Source: Hepsetus odoe (Eukaryota; Chordata; Actinopteri; Characiformes; Hepsetidae). Taken from it: a stretch of 64,000 bases of DNA. The position numbers and the translations under genes are program-made. Below, piece by piece: positions 22,562 to 33,537 of the stretch. The notes under the pieces were generated by a model. That model was not told where the DNA came from, did no database searches, and saw only the letters and a list, made by a program, of their open reading frames with translations. The stretch is taken from assembly GCA_017165825.1 (NCBI GenBank), contig CM029377.1, forward strand, positions 20,549,200-20,613,199, written 5' to 3'. Position 1 is the first letter of the stretch. Each line of letters begins with the position of its first letter.

Positions 22562-24602
22562 TTACTGCGTGGCTCCTACCTCACTTTCTAAGGTTGATTT
22601 TTTACAGTGTGACAAATGTATCCACGTGGGACGCTCAGCAATTTTTACAGCAGTTGGGGTGGTCATTACTTGGTATGGACCTCCCCAGGGTGGGCTGGAC
22701 CAGTTTTTCTTCTTAATTACTTTAGTGAACACCCAGTCCCCTATGCGCACTGGGGTCCCTCCTGTGGGAGCAAAGGAGACTCTGGTGTTACATTAACTGC
22801 TCTTATCTCTCTGTTACCCAACATTTTCCTCATATAATCAACAAGATCCAGATCATCATCAGGGTCATTAATATTGCTATCTAAATCCAGTAGCCTTAAT
22901 GGTCTACCATACAATACTTCAAATGGTGTTAAAGAACTGCCAAAAGTTGGAGTTATATTCATTCTCAGCTGAACTAGATCTATTCACTGTGGCCATTGTC
23001 TGCCAGTTTATTCCATGCATTTCCTTAGTTTAGATTTTACTGTACCATTTGTTCTTTTCACTCACCCTGTACTTTGGGGGTGGTAACTACAGTGTGTTTT
23101 TAAGTCTATTCCTAAATTTGATGCCATTTTACTCACTATCGTGTTGACAAAATGGCTGCCATTATCGCTGTACAGTGATACCCCAAAAGTGGATATTATT
23201 CTTTTGCATATGGCTTTGGCCACTGTTAGGGCGTCTGGAGTTTTTTATAGGAAATAATTCTGCCCATCTAGAGAACGCATCCACCAGCACCAAACAACAC
23301 TTGTAGTTCAATGAAATCCTTATGTATTGTATGGAAAGGGTAAGGTGCTGGGGGGATGCCCCTCTATTTGGTCTGATGTTGCTCTGTGGATTATGTTTCA
23401 AATACACAGGGCAAGCCATACACATTTTTTTTTAAAATATTAAATCCATATTTTGTTTATTGTTTATTTACCAGGCCTACCATCCCTCCTGTTGAGACAT
23501 GGCATCGCCCATGTCGTCCATTGCAGAGGGAAAGCCATGTTAAGGGGTGTATCACAGATCTTTTTTGCAAGGGGCGAACTACCTCAGCGAAATGTGCCAC
23601 CCATGCTCTACAATAATTGCACAAGCCTAAAAAAGACATCATTTGTTTTTTTGTTTTAGGCCTAGGTGCTGATAATTTTGCAGTTTTTCTCTCTGTATTT
23701 ACCATTCTACCGTCAGGTGTGAGTGTATGTCCTAAATATTTAACACTAGTTTTAGCAATATTGTAGCTTATCTTTATTCACCTTATTACCCAAATCAGTT
23801 AGATATTTGAGCAAAGCTAAAATATCCTTTTTACATATTGACTCTGATTTTGATGCTAATAAAATATCATCTATATAAACTAATATTTGGCTGGAACATG
23901 GAGGACTAAATTTAGCTAAACAACTTTGTATAGCGGCGGAAAATATAGTAGGCTTTCGCAGTACCTTTGTGGTAACCTTGTATACGTATACTTTTTGTGG
24001 TCCCAGTTTGTGGACTAGTTTGTCATATGCTGGGTCGGATCCTGGATTACTTTTTAATCTCAACGTCATATGTAACTCTCCTTCTTTCATCATATCTGAG
24101 TCCTTATTCACATGTTTCCAGCTTTCTCTAGCAATTGTCCTGGAATATTGCTTTGCTCTTGAGTTGGTGAGTCTAAACTCCAAAGATAGTAGACCTCTCC
24201 TTCAGCTTTTACTGAAAAAATGTCACTATTTTCTCCTTTTCGTCTTGCAATCATTCCTCCTTTACTGTCAGAAATGATACATATATCCAATTTAACCATT
24301 ACATCTCAACCCAGTAAATTATATGAACAACAACTGGCCAGTACTACAGGAGCATGGACGGTTGATCCCATAGCAGGGTCAGTTATTGCAAGTGGTTTAG
24401 TTAAGAATTTGGTTTCAATACACCCATTAGCAGATCGAACATTTATGATGTCTTCTGATACTGGCAACCAGTCTACATCTTCTCTCATTACTGTCCTACA
24501 GGCCCCACTGTCACACAGAAAAAGGCCATCAGGCATTTTAAAAGCATCTAAATTTGGATATAAGTTTGTTTGCACGTAAGGGGGTTTCAGGGAGGATCCC
24601 AT
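22562..24602 (-). pseudogene. pol: Retroviral protease-pol remnant, multiply frameshifted
   Basis: Four regions are recognisable in order on minus. Protease is at 24602-24306, with active site CDSGA in place of the more common DTGA. Reverse transcriptase is at 24183-23752, with the catalytic YIDD box (ILVYIDDILLAS), continuing in a shifted frame 23705-23457 (KKQMMSFLGLCNYCRAW). The integrase core is at 23425-23162 (VLVDAFSRWAELFPIK). Integrase C-terminal sequence is at 22962-22562 (LTPFEVLYGRPL, then a PPWGGPYQV segment). At least five breaks separate these frames. No intact polyprotein can be read. Confidence 0.88.
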
Positions 24603-26147
24603 TTGTCTCTCCAGGGCGGGAGGTGCAGCTGCAGCACTTACTTCGGCATGATGTCTTTAAACTTGAGTCTCACTGCACATGCCTCTATTGCTTTAATTTT
24701 ACCATTGTTTCTTTTATTATTATTATTATTATAATATAATTATATAATGTGAATTTTATTATTAATATAATTTCATTATTTATTTTTTCATTTATTTACT
24801 TATTTATTTTACTTATTTACTAATGCCGCTTTCTACCTCCTGGCACTCCTCCTTCTCTATTTCTCTATAAATCTTCTAAAACCTTAGTACTGAAAGAACC
24901 ATCTGGAAACCCATGTTTTACAATTGACTCAATGCACATTGTCGGGTCAGTCATCTCTCCATATTTCCTACATAAACAGCCAGCCTTTTACACTCTTAAT
25001 CTCTCTTTCTTCCTAGATCCCGCGGACTGTGAGGTTCCATATTTCAAACGCATTCGCTCTTAACTTTTATTACCTCAACCTTTCTCGAAAGAGTTGGACC
25101 CAATCTACTCTCAGTTCTCTTGAACTGTCCTCTAGGTACAGGTCCCTACTCCGTTACCCTGCTGGGTCCACTAAGTCCTTTTGCCTAGGTGTGCCCAAGT
25201 CCCTGACTTAGTCTTATGCCTTCTCCCATGACAGACCTCACAGGCAGGAGAATCTAGGGGTTAAACTAAAAAATTTTCTTTTATCTTTTCTTTCTTTTTT
25301 CTCTTTTCTTTCTATTTTTATTTTCGGTTTTCTTTCTTTACACCTGTTGCCTGTAGCCACAATATTTGGTAAACTTGAATTCCTCTAGAATGTCCCAATA
25401 ACATTCACAAGGCTGCCTCAAACATTTACTTCATTTGACAACAAGGCACTCATGAGTCCACTGTGGTGGGTCACTAATGGCCCTAAGAGGACTTTTCTAA
25501 ACACTCTCTGGAGAACAAGCTTCTAGGCTAGACCTATTGTCCAGTCCGGTCCTCCACCAGTTCTAACCTGCAGAGATGAGAAACAAGCTTTCGATTCTGT
25601 TAACCACCACCCAAATCCTCCATGCGGAGATCACCAGTCCAGTCCTTAGGGACAACTTCATGTTCGCACCGCTAGGTTTCAAGCTGCTCCTTCTGTTTCA
25701 GTACTCAGGTCTCTCCCCATTCACACAGACAGACAAACAAACAAACACATAGCTCAGTCTATAGTAACTAATTTTAGCGCATTTCTAGGAGCACCTCAAT
25801 TGACTATATACTAGTACAATTAGACATCTAGGGCAATCCTTCTGATCTACTTTGTAGGACTGTGAGAGTCCCAGACTCTCTAGACGTCTCCTCTAAGGCT
25901 CCCTGAACCTTCCAGCTTTTCCATAAATCCTTGTCTTACCTGTTTTCCCACGCTCTCACCATCTCAACCAAATGATGTTCAGTTCGCGTCAATCTGGTCC
26001 AGCGGAGCAACTCGAGACTTACTGGCTTCACATAGAACTCACTAGGCGCTTTCATCCACGTCCCACCAGGGGCTGCAGCCAGACTTCAGCTGCCTGCAAG
26101 CCTCCAGGACACGATCTGTGTGCAGTCCTGCCTGGCGCACTGCGTCA
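24603..26147 (-). other. Retroviral leader; gag region without a recognisable gag
   Basis: On minus, the bases after the 5' LTR read TGACGCAGTGCGCCAGG. This does not begin with the TGG expected of a tRNA primer-binding site. A good splice donor (ACAGGTAAGAC) lies about 210 bases in. No long open frame, zinc knuckle or capsid-like segment is visible across 1.5 kb; the region is stop-rich and biased in composition. Gag is deleted or decayed beyond recognition. Confidence 0.65.
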
Positions 26148-26499
26148 TGTTAGAAAATTCCTGTAAGCAGAGACAGTAGAACGAAGGAAAACACCAGACA
26201 CAGGATCTGCAGCTTTTACTTGCAAGGGGAGCCAGGCACCAGCCAACACCAGTTACCTCCTCCGATTTGCTTCTCCCTCTGCAAGCCTTTTATTTGCTTT
26301 CCTGATTTTTACAATGGCAATTAGCCCACACTCCTTGTTACAAAATAGTAAACAGAGAAGAGGAATTTTGTGTCTGGGAAGGTTCAGGTACAAAGGTCAA
26401 CTGTCGTAACAAGCTCTTTGCAGAAGTCGTAAAACAAAAAGGATAACGAAAAGGTTAACAGTTCATCATCAATGATAAATATTTACGATTTTCCTAACA
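26148..26499 (-). repeat. 5' LTR of the endogenous retrovirus
   Basis: Identical to the 3' LTR except T in place of C at 26315. It is flanked on its outer side by CCCTC (26500-26504). Confidence 0.95.
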
Positions 26500-26504
26500 C
26501 CCTC

Positions 26505-26698
26505 AGAGCAAACATTGCATCATTGCATCATCTCTTTTCTTAACCTAGCTTCCTACTCTTTCCTATAACTTCATGGTGTGGCTGATTAACTTTATCCCTC
26601 TATAGTTATCACAGCTCTGTGCATCACCCTTATTCTTGAAAATCAGTACACTTCGTCTCCACTCCTCAGGCACTCCTCAGTTGCCCTGTGATGTCCCA
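26505..26698 (-). mobile_element. Continuation of the RTE-like LINE split by the retrovirus
   Basis: The sequence resumes the reverse transcriptase region 5' of the part at 20781. Phrases such as ACCCTTATTCTTGAAAATC and CTTCGTCTCCACTCCTCAGG are typical of the upstream part of this family. The shared CCCTC duplication shows the two halves were once contiguous. Confidence 0.75.
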
Positions 26699-26700
26699 TA

Positions 26701-26866
26701 TCACACACCGCTACCATCGATCACAAAGAAGCCGAACTTGCTGTTAGACAACACTGCTGTAGGAGCCTCGGTGTGAAAGTTATTGCGGAGATAGAGTGAG
26801 GTATCGATGGGGTGGAACGGCTCAAGTTCAATGTTGATCATCTTCTCTTTGCTCTCCTCGTCCATC
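26701..26866 (-). pseudogene. Translation release factor eRF1 (ETF1) fragment
   Basis: About 50 codons on minus match eukaryotic release factor 1 from EE-KEK through EPFHPIDTSLYL and NSKFGFFVIDGSG. That is the end of the N domain and start of the M domain. Two residues are missing around LRNNFHTEA compared with the family (CDNKFHTEA). It stops abruptly at the neighbouring LINE. It is intronless here and fused at its 5' side to unrelated coiled-coil sequence, so a truncated retrocopy is the likely origin. Confidence 0.8.
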
Positions 26867-28500
26867 AGATAGTTCCTCCACTGCTTTTGGTGCTGCTCTG
26901 CCAAAGACTGCGTGAGCTTTTGTGAGCCCAAGCTCCCTTTCGAAGAGGATGCAGACAGAGAGCTAAACACAGAGGATTCCTTAAGGATCAAAGAGGAAGA
27001 GTCTTTCACACAGTTCAAGCTCGGTATCAAACCCTGTCATCCTCGCTCTCCATGTCTCCTGTCTCAGAATCTGAGGTGCAGAATTTGTTGTTTCAACAAA
27101 CCAACTTTCTTGAAGCACACTTGCTTGCTGATGTTTTTTGGCTCTTTCTTCCTCCTTTTCTTGACCTTGTTTTTGTCTTTCTGCTGCTTGGAGCTCAGTG
27201 TCCCTGCTCTTGGTTCCACTGCGAGACATTCCACATAGACTCCTCAACTGGTTACCCTGTTCTAGGTCTGCTGAATTGTGAGGGAAAACAGAAGACTGTG
27301 CTCTGAGCACCCTTCTCAGAGCTCTCACATGACTGCTCAGTCACTGGAATCTTTACCTGTCTCTCCTTTTCCGTTAGACTATTCCTCAGCTGCCCCTGTT
27401 TGAAGCTATCCACCAGGGTCCCATCATGCACTGGGGTCTGCTGAGTGAGTTAAGATTTTGAGATCTTCAATTCTGCTTCAATATCTCTGACATGCTCTTG
27501 CAGCTCTGTGTGCTTACTGGCCTCTCTCCAGGCTTTTTCCAGTTCAGCCTGCAGAGTGGTGCTGTTGTCCTGCACCTGCTTCAGCTCTGCTCTGGTCCTA
27601 TTCAGCTGTTCTTCCATAGTGGCCATTCCCTCTAGACAACATTTGCAGCTTGCAGTTCCTCAGGACTTCCCTCTCTTGCATGAGTTTACTGAACTCTCCA
27701 TGAAGCTCACCATTGTCTTGAGCTAGAGCCTTTCTTTCCATTTCCATGGTTTCGATTTCACTCTGGCAAAGAGACAAGAGGCTTTTCTCTGAGTTGAGGA
27801 AGCAGATTGGTGATCTTTTCCTCATGTTTCAGTCTTTCATTTGTTGCTAAGGTGGTCACCTGCAAAGCTGAGGCCTTGCTCTCTGTCAGCTGTTGGTTGA
27901 GCCTTGTCAGCAACTCCTTCTGTTGAGTGATCTGACTGTTCATGCAGCTGATCTGTTCATCTCTCTGGTGAATGTCCATGAGAAATGCGCTGTGTTTCAC
28001 ATTGGCCTGTCTGAGTTTTTCTGATTCAGCCCTTAGGTTCTCCTGAGTACTGCCCAAGCTGTCAGTTAACCAAACTACCTGTTCACCTAGGTCCTTACAG
28101 ACTTCGTCACATTCTAGGTACCCAGCCTGCCTTTCCTCAAGTTTCCTATTTACTAACGTACCTCAGACTGGTTGCTCTCCTGCAGCTGGTGGCCTGGAGG
28201 CCTGGAGGGAGACATTGTCATCTAATCTCTTACACTTTGCATTCAAGACATCAAGATCCTGGTTCCGTGCACAAATTTCCTGATCCTTAGCAGTGAGCTC
28301 AGCCTCCATTTTCTGGAGCTGCTCGGAAAAAACAATCTTGGCCTGTCTTTCCGCGCCCAGAACAGACAGCCACACATTCTCAGATTCCTGAAGTGTTTGT
28401 TCCAATCTTTGAACTTGCAATGTCAGTTCACTGATTCTTCCATCTTTCTCACTAACCTGGAGCTGCTCCTTCTCTGCTTTCTGCTTGACAGACGGGTTAG
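26867..28500 (-). pseudogene. Intronless coiled-coil protein retrocopy, frameshifted
   Basis: Successive minus-strand frames (about 28500-28163, 28057-27758, 27825-27598, 27328-26981) encode charged heptad-rich coiled coil. Examples are QKMEAELTAKDQEICARNQD, QITQQKELLTRLNQQLTESK and LMQEREVLRNCKLQML. Each is ended by a stop or frameshift, and I see no introns. The parent is a long coiled-coil protein of centrosomal or nuclear-mitotic type, but I cannot name it. It runs straight into the eRF1 fragment and begins next to an LTR element's repeat ORF. Confidence 0.65.
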
Positions 28501-29127
28501 TGGTACTGGGTTTGGGGGTCGACTCCCTCGTTGCACGGTGCAGGGGGCATTCTCTGCCGGCTTCCTGCTTTCCGTATCAGGGGCGGAAAAGGTATCCTCC
28601 TTTTATGCCAATGTCCCGCTCTCCATGTTGTGGGCGGCCTTCTTTGCCATCTTCCCGTGTTGTATGATGCAGGGGGCGTTTTCTGCCGTCCTTCCACGTG
28701 GAATGGTGCAGGGGGCATTCACTACCAACGTTCCGCTGTGATTCACGTAGTCGCTCACCCTCGTCTCCCAGGTTTCTATAAGCTGCAACATCTTTTTGAT
28801 CGTGGCTGCACTCGTCCGCAACACCCACTCTTGTTCACTCTGCTGATTCGCAATGTCCACACATTGACGGCTCATTTCTGTAATGGTGGCGGGGTGCGGG
28901 AAGGACCCAATGCAGAGGAACAAATGCAGAGCCAGGAATCAGGAACATAGCTTTATTGCTCATACTAACAAAAACAAGATCCAAGGAACTGCAGTCTGAC
29001 TATACCAAATTACCAAAACCACCATTAACTGTAGGCTTCGCCTAGTGAATGAGTCGCGCTCTGTTCTGACACATCGGGGCTTAAATAGCAGCCCCAATGA
29101 AGCACACCACTCAACCACTCCACTGTC
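28430..29127 (-). mobile_element. Palindromic LTR family 2: 5' LTR and 13-residue-repeat ORF
   Basis: The LTR spans about 29127-28876 on minus. It has a palindrome stem (GCGCTCTGTTCTGA on plus), a TATTTAAGCCCC box and a later AATAAAGC signal, and it ends near CCACCATTACAG. Immediately downstream an open frame (28923-28603) gives MSRQCVDIANQQ...LQLIETWETRV. It then runs into 13-residue units of the form SGTLVVNAPCTIP, RGRTAENAPCIIQ, HGKMAKKAAHNME. After one stop a further unit appears (AENAPCTVQRG). The 5' end of the LTR is cut by RTE-like LINE sequence at 29128. No pol is seen. Confidence 0.7.
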
Positions 29128-29450
29128 CTTTCTTTCATTCACACTCATGTATTCTGTCTTTGACCTACTCACTTTCATTCCTCTCCTCTCTAGAGCAGAT
29201 CTCCATCTCTCCAGGTTCTCCTTAAGAGAAAAAGACATGGGGACTCCTGTCTAACCTCCTCCCTCAACCTGTGCATTACTATTGCAAACAAGAATGGGCT
29301 CAGTGCTGATCCTTGATATAATCCCAGCTCTACTTTAAAAGCATTTCACTCCCACTGCAAATCCTGAACTACTCTCACATACTTCTCTGTAACACCTGAC
29401 TTCCTCATACAAAACAACAACTCTCTAGGCACATAACCATAATGCAATCA
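29128..29450 (-). mobile_element. RTE-like LINE fragment
   Basis: On minus the codons NLERWRSALERRGMKVSRSK and EYMSVNER match the reverse transcriptase thumb region of the copy at 20310-20777. Degenerate upstream RT sequence extends to about 29450. Confidence 0.8.
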
Positions 29451-31202
29451 TGTAATGAAAAAGATGATGATGAAGGCGGCTTCTTTGGTACAGAATTTTA
29501 ATCAGCTTTAAAGTCACTGCTCCTGAGTCCTGAATATAGACAAGCTGATTTAAAAAATCTATAATCTGAGTTTTGGCCCCATCATTTTTACTCACTTCGT
29601 GAATGTCCAGAAAGGACTTTTCTATGGTATTGGGCTCGTCAGGATCTTATTATCTAACCATTAAATATGACTTGTGTCATAACAGTTTTAACTTCAAATA
29701 AACTAATATTGAAGGCAAACATAAGATATTTCCTTGCTGTTCTCATCAAACAAGTGTATTGACCAATGTATTCTGTTACATCTTGTTGACCTGCTTTGCA
29801 AAGTTAACATGTTTACATTTAAAAGTAGCCAGGCAACTTTTTAGTTTTTACTTTTTTAAAAGCGCCAAAACATTTTTTTTTGATACATACCTCATAGTAA
29901 CTACATTTCAAAGTATATAATTTACAACACTCTCCTGATGACTATTTAGTGCTGCAAGAAATTCCTGTTTATTACTGCTGCCTTGATGATGCCCTGTGTT
30001 GTCCTTATGCATTCTTTATTGCCATCTTGCTAGTAGGTTCACCTGTGTGTAGTCTGTTATCCCTCTTATCCCAGGTATTTCTGGCCTTGTGTATAAGTGG
30101 CCTTTGTTCTGTTTTTCTTTTTTTTTTTTTTTTCATTTTTGTCATTTAACAAAAAAATTTTATTCTTTTGATTGTGTTCCTTAATCTTGGTAGCTGTGCT
30201 GGATTTATTTAAGTGTTCTGTTCAAGTTCATCTCAAGCCCATCTACATCATGCTTCAGTGTCCCATCAGTCACAACCGAGAACCAAAGTTGAAAGAAGTG
30301 GAGCTGTATGGCCCCAGAGTTTCCAGGTCCCTGTCCCTGTCTGGCTACTACTGCATCCTTGCATCTTTTCAATTCCCTGGCCTACCTCTCAATTCTCTGA
30401 AAAGTCAGCACCTTGGTTCCCTGTCAGGCCATTTTGTTGCTGAACACAATTTAATGAGAGTTTTCCAGTAAAATTGTGACTCATAAGTAGGAACAGCAGT
30501 GGGCAGAGTATACAGCCCTGGGGAACCCCATTGCTCTCCGTTTTCCAGAATTTAAACCGGATGTAATAAAAAACCACAGAGTACGCCAGAGTCTTGCGTA
30601 ATTCCCCAATGAAGGGATATGAGGATCTTTCTTTTCCTTTTTTTCAGTTTTGCAGCAGATTTGTCCTTTTTAAGAGGGAATTACTTTAACAACATTTTAT
30701 GTGGCACAGTGGAACATTTCATTTGAAAGGACTATTTGTCATTGTAAAACACAGCACAGCATGTCCTCTGCGTTAAACCCAGACACCAAATGGGCAATAG
30801 GGGATTTCCAGTACCCAGGAAGCAGAGATGGGGACAATACCTTTCTCAAAGGTACCTCAGAGTACCTTTGATTCTAGCCCACAATCCTCCGATTATGAGG
30901 CCTAGCCTGTGAAGCTAGGATTAAAACTCTTTGTGCAAAAATAAGCTTTTCACTCGAACCTAATGTGAGGAAGGTTGTATATTTACCTCAACAGTCAGCA
31001 AATTTGCTTTTAGGTACTGTCCTTTGTGTACAAAAGTGACAGTGAAAACTCTCTGACTTGAATGAAATACTGTTTAATTTACACTTACTGGGAAAGTCCG
31101 TTTTGCTTTGTTTGTGTTCTTCAGGTTCCTCATTTACAACATGCACTTTTTTGTAGTTACTTTTCTACAACACTTTGCAAAGTGATCAGTTTAAGTACAG
31201 GC
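29451..31202. other. Intergenic DNA with small LINE and SINE remnants
   Basis: At about 30475-30600 on minus there is a decayed reverse transcriptase piece (NGVPQGCILCPLLFLL). At 30725-30905 there is a decayed family A SINE read in reverse. A T-rich run lies at 30116-30135. No gene is supported. Confidence 0.55.
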
Positions 31203-31470
31203 CTCTCCATGTACTGTCAGGTCTAGTAGGTTTTTATTGTCATTTCAACCATCTACACAGTACATAGTGAAACGAAAAAACGTTCCTCCAGGACCATGGC
31301 GCTACACAAGTCAACTAACATTACATAGAACCCAAGACAAGACTAGTGCAGACAGGACAAGAGTAACAGTTCAGACAAGGTTATAAAGAACAATTGCAAA
31401 GACTGGACATTCATCCCACAAGAGACAGGCAGTATGAGCATGAATATGGGTGGAATAGTGCAGCAGTCTA
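31203..31470 (-). mobile_element. Rex1-like LINE 3' end
   Basis: This is the reverse complement of the 3' terminus of the LINE at 34295-36592: TTTTTATTGTCATTTC and GTGAAACGAAAAAACGTTCC match its GAAATGACAATAAAA tail and the block before it. Only the 3' UTR is present. Confidence 0.82.
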
Positions 31471-31504
31471 ATGAGCAGCACTGTAAAAGTGCAGAGTGTA
31501 AATA

Positions 31505-31546
31505 TTATTATTATTATTATTATTATTAGTAGTAGTAGTAGTAGTA
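31505..31546. repeat. TTA/GTA trinucleotide microsatellite
   Basis: About eight TTA units pass into about five GTA units. Confidence 0.9.
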
Positions 31547-31639
31547 TCTGTTCTTATGAGTTTAATATCTGATATGTCCTCTATATGAGGACTGCATATT
31601 AAATAGATTTTTAGAACAGTCTGTTGCATGGATTGTGGG

Positions 31640-31708
31640 CGGAGGTGCCTAGTGGTTAGGGAGTTGGCCACACGATCGGAAGATTGTAGGTTCTAACCTC
31701 TTACCAGT
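31640..31708 (+). repeat. Head of a family A SINE, truncated
   Basis: GTGCCTAGTGGTTAGGGAG and the following GGAAGATTGTAGGTTC are the tRNA-like head. The copy is cut at CCAGTAGG, where L2 3' sequence begins. Confidence 0.8.
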
Positions 31709-33537
31709 AGGTTCAATTCAATTTATTCTTGTATAGCGCCTTTTACAACAGAGTTGCCCCAAGGCACTTTACATTGGTGGTAGATGGTAGACAGGTTATA
31801 GTACTAGAATTTAATGCCAGATGACTACGGAGGAGAGGAACCAAAAACTCCACTATGTGGAGAAAAAAAACCTCTGAGGGTCCAAGGTCGACTGGCTACC
31901 CAACCCCCTTGGGTATACTAGCAGTATAAAGTTAGTTTGGTTTTAAACTCCAGGATCAGTGAGGAGTCTCAAGCTGCTTCCCAGGCACCGATGAGCCACC
32001 AGGATCCCTTGGGGCATCAGATGCACCGCACAGACCAGATGGTAGTTCGGCATTGGACTCAGGCGATGACCACAGCAGGCCCCCCCGGACATGTGGGGAA
32101 AGAAATGGAATGGGGATGGTCAGTAATGAGCAGGATCCAGTAGTGACTGACACAGAAATGAAACAATACAGTGCGATGGCATGTATAGCAGCACCAGCGA
32201 CATTAGTAATGGTGCATTATGGTGATTGGTGCGGGTAAGCTAAACTAAAAAAGTAAGTCTTCAGCCGTGATTTAAAGGCTGAGACTGATTCGGCATCCCG
32301 TACGTAAGCAGGTAAGCTATTCCACAATCTAGGGGCCCTGTAACTGAAAGCTCGTGCTCCTATACATTTATTTATGCGAGGGACAATTAGGAGATCTTTA
32401 TTCTAGGATCTAAGTGGGCGATTACGTGTATAGGTATTAAGCAGTTCGGTTAGGTATATTGGGGCAAGACCTTTAAGTGCCTTGTAGGTTAAGAGGAGGA
32501 CCTTGAAGTCAGCCCTGTACCTAACAGGAAGCCAGTGAAGCAAGGAGAGTATGGGAGTTATGTGGTCGTACTTCCTGCTCCTGCTAACAATCCTAGCGGC
32601 TGTGTTCTGAATGCGCTTTAGGGTGCTTAATGTGCCCTGAGAGCTTCCAGAAAGTAGGGCGTTACAGTAATCTAATCTACTGTATACAAACGCATGTACT
32701 ACTTTCGCCGTGTCTTCCATTGACAGAAAACGCCATAGTTTGGCAATGTTCCGAAAAAGCATGTCTTCGCAATTGAATTAACATGGGGATTAAATTAAAG
32801 ATTTGAATCAAAGATAACACCAAGGTTACGTGCCAGAGTACTAACTGAAAACTTCAACCCTGCATCCCGGATATACGAAATGAAGTTGGCCCTGTCTACA
32901 TCACTACTACAAAACAAGAGCAGCTCAGTTTTTTCGGTGTTTAGTGAGAGGTGGTTTTTATTCATCCAATCCCTAATATCATTGAGGCAGCTAATTAAAG
33001 TGCCGGTTGATTCTTTATCACATGATTTAAAAGATAGGTATAGCTGAGTGTCATCAGCGTAGGAGTGGTAACTAACATTATGCTTCCGTATTATAGTGCT
33101 TAGTGGGAGCATGTAGAGGGAGAAGAGCACTGGGCCCAACACTGACCCTTGTGGGACTCCATAGTTAACTAGTGACATAGGTGAGGGGGTGCCATAATCA
33201 TCCATTTGGATGAAGTAATAACGGTTTGTGAGATAGGATTTGAACCATTTAAGGGCTGTTCCGCTAATGCCGACAGTGGAGTGAAGCCTATTTACTAAAA
33301 TGGAATGATCCACCGTGTCAAACGCAGCACTAAGATCTAAGAGAACAAGAACAGTGATGTTTCCTGCATCACTTGAGAGCATTATATCATTCACCACTCT
33401 AGTTAGAGCAGTTTCTGTGCTGTGGCCGTGCCGGAAGCCTGATTGGAATTTATCTAAGAGATTATGCGTATCTAGATATGACTGTAGTTGTCTCGCAACT
33501 AATTTTTCTAGAATCTTAGAGAGAAACGGGACATTAG
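31709..33537 (-). mobile_element. L2-like LINE with most of its reverse transcriptase
   Basis: On minus the frame 33613-32795 covers RT motifs in order: LSKILEKLVARQLQ, LLDLSAAFDTVDHS, GVPQGSVLGPVLFSLYM and SYADDTQLYLSF (catalytic ADD). A second frame 32762-32403 gives the typical C-terminus (YSRLDYCNALLSG, RIQNTAARIVSRSRKYDHIT, LHWLPVRYRADFK). The 3' UTR ends at 31709 with the TATAGCGCCTTTTACAA block and AATTGAATTG-type tail. A frameshift near 32780 breaks the ORF. The 5' part with the endonuclease is missing, and it is cut by LTR sequence at 33538. Confidence 0.92.

Larger units (their letters stand above)
20782..26499 (-). mobile_element. Young endogenous retrovirus, defective, with both LTRs and TSD
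   Basis: Two 352-bp LTRs (20782-21133 and 26148-26499) differ at a single position (C at 20949, T at 26315). The target duplication CCCTC is at 20777-20781 and 26500-26504, inside an RTE-like LINE. On minus, a purine tract (ACAGGAGGGAAA) precedes the 3' LTR. From 5' to 3' the interior holds a leader, no recognisable gag, then protease, reverse transcriptase, integrase and env, all broken except for a long env segment. It is an old-style provirus in structure but a recent insertion by LTR identity. Confidence 0.95.
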
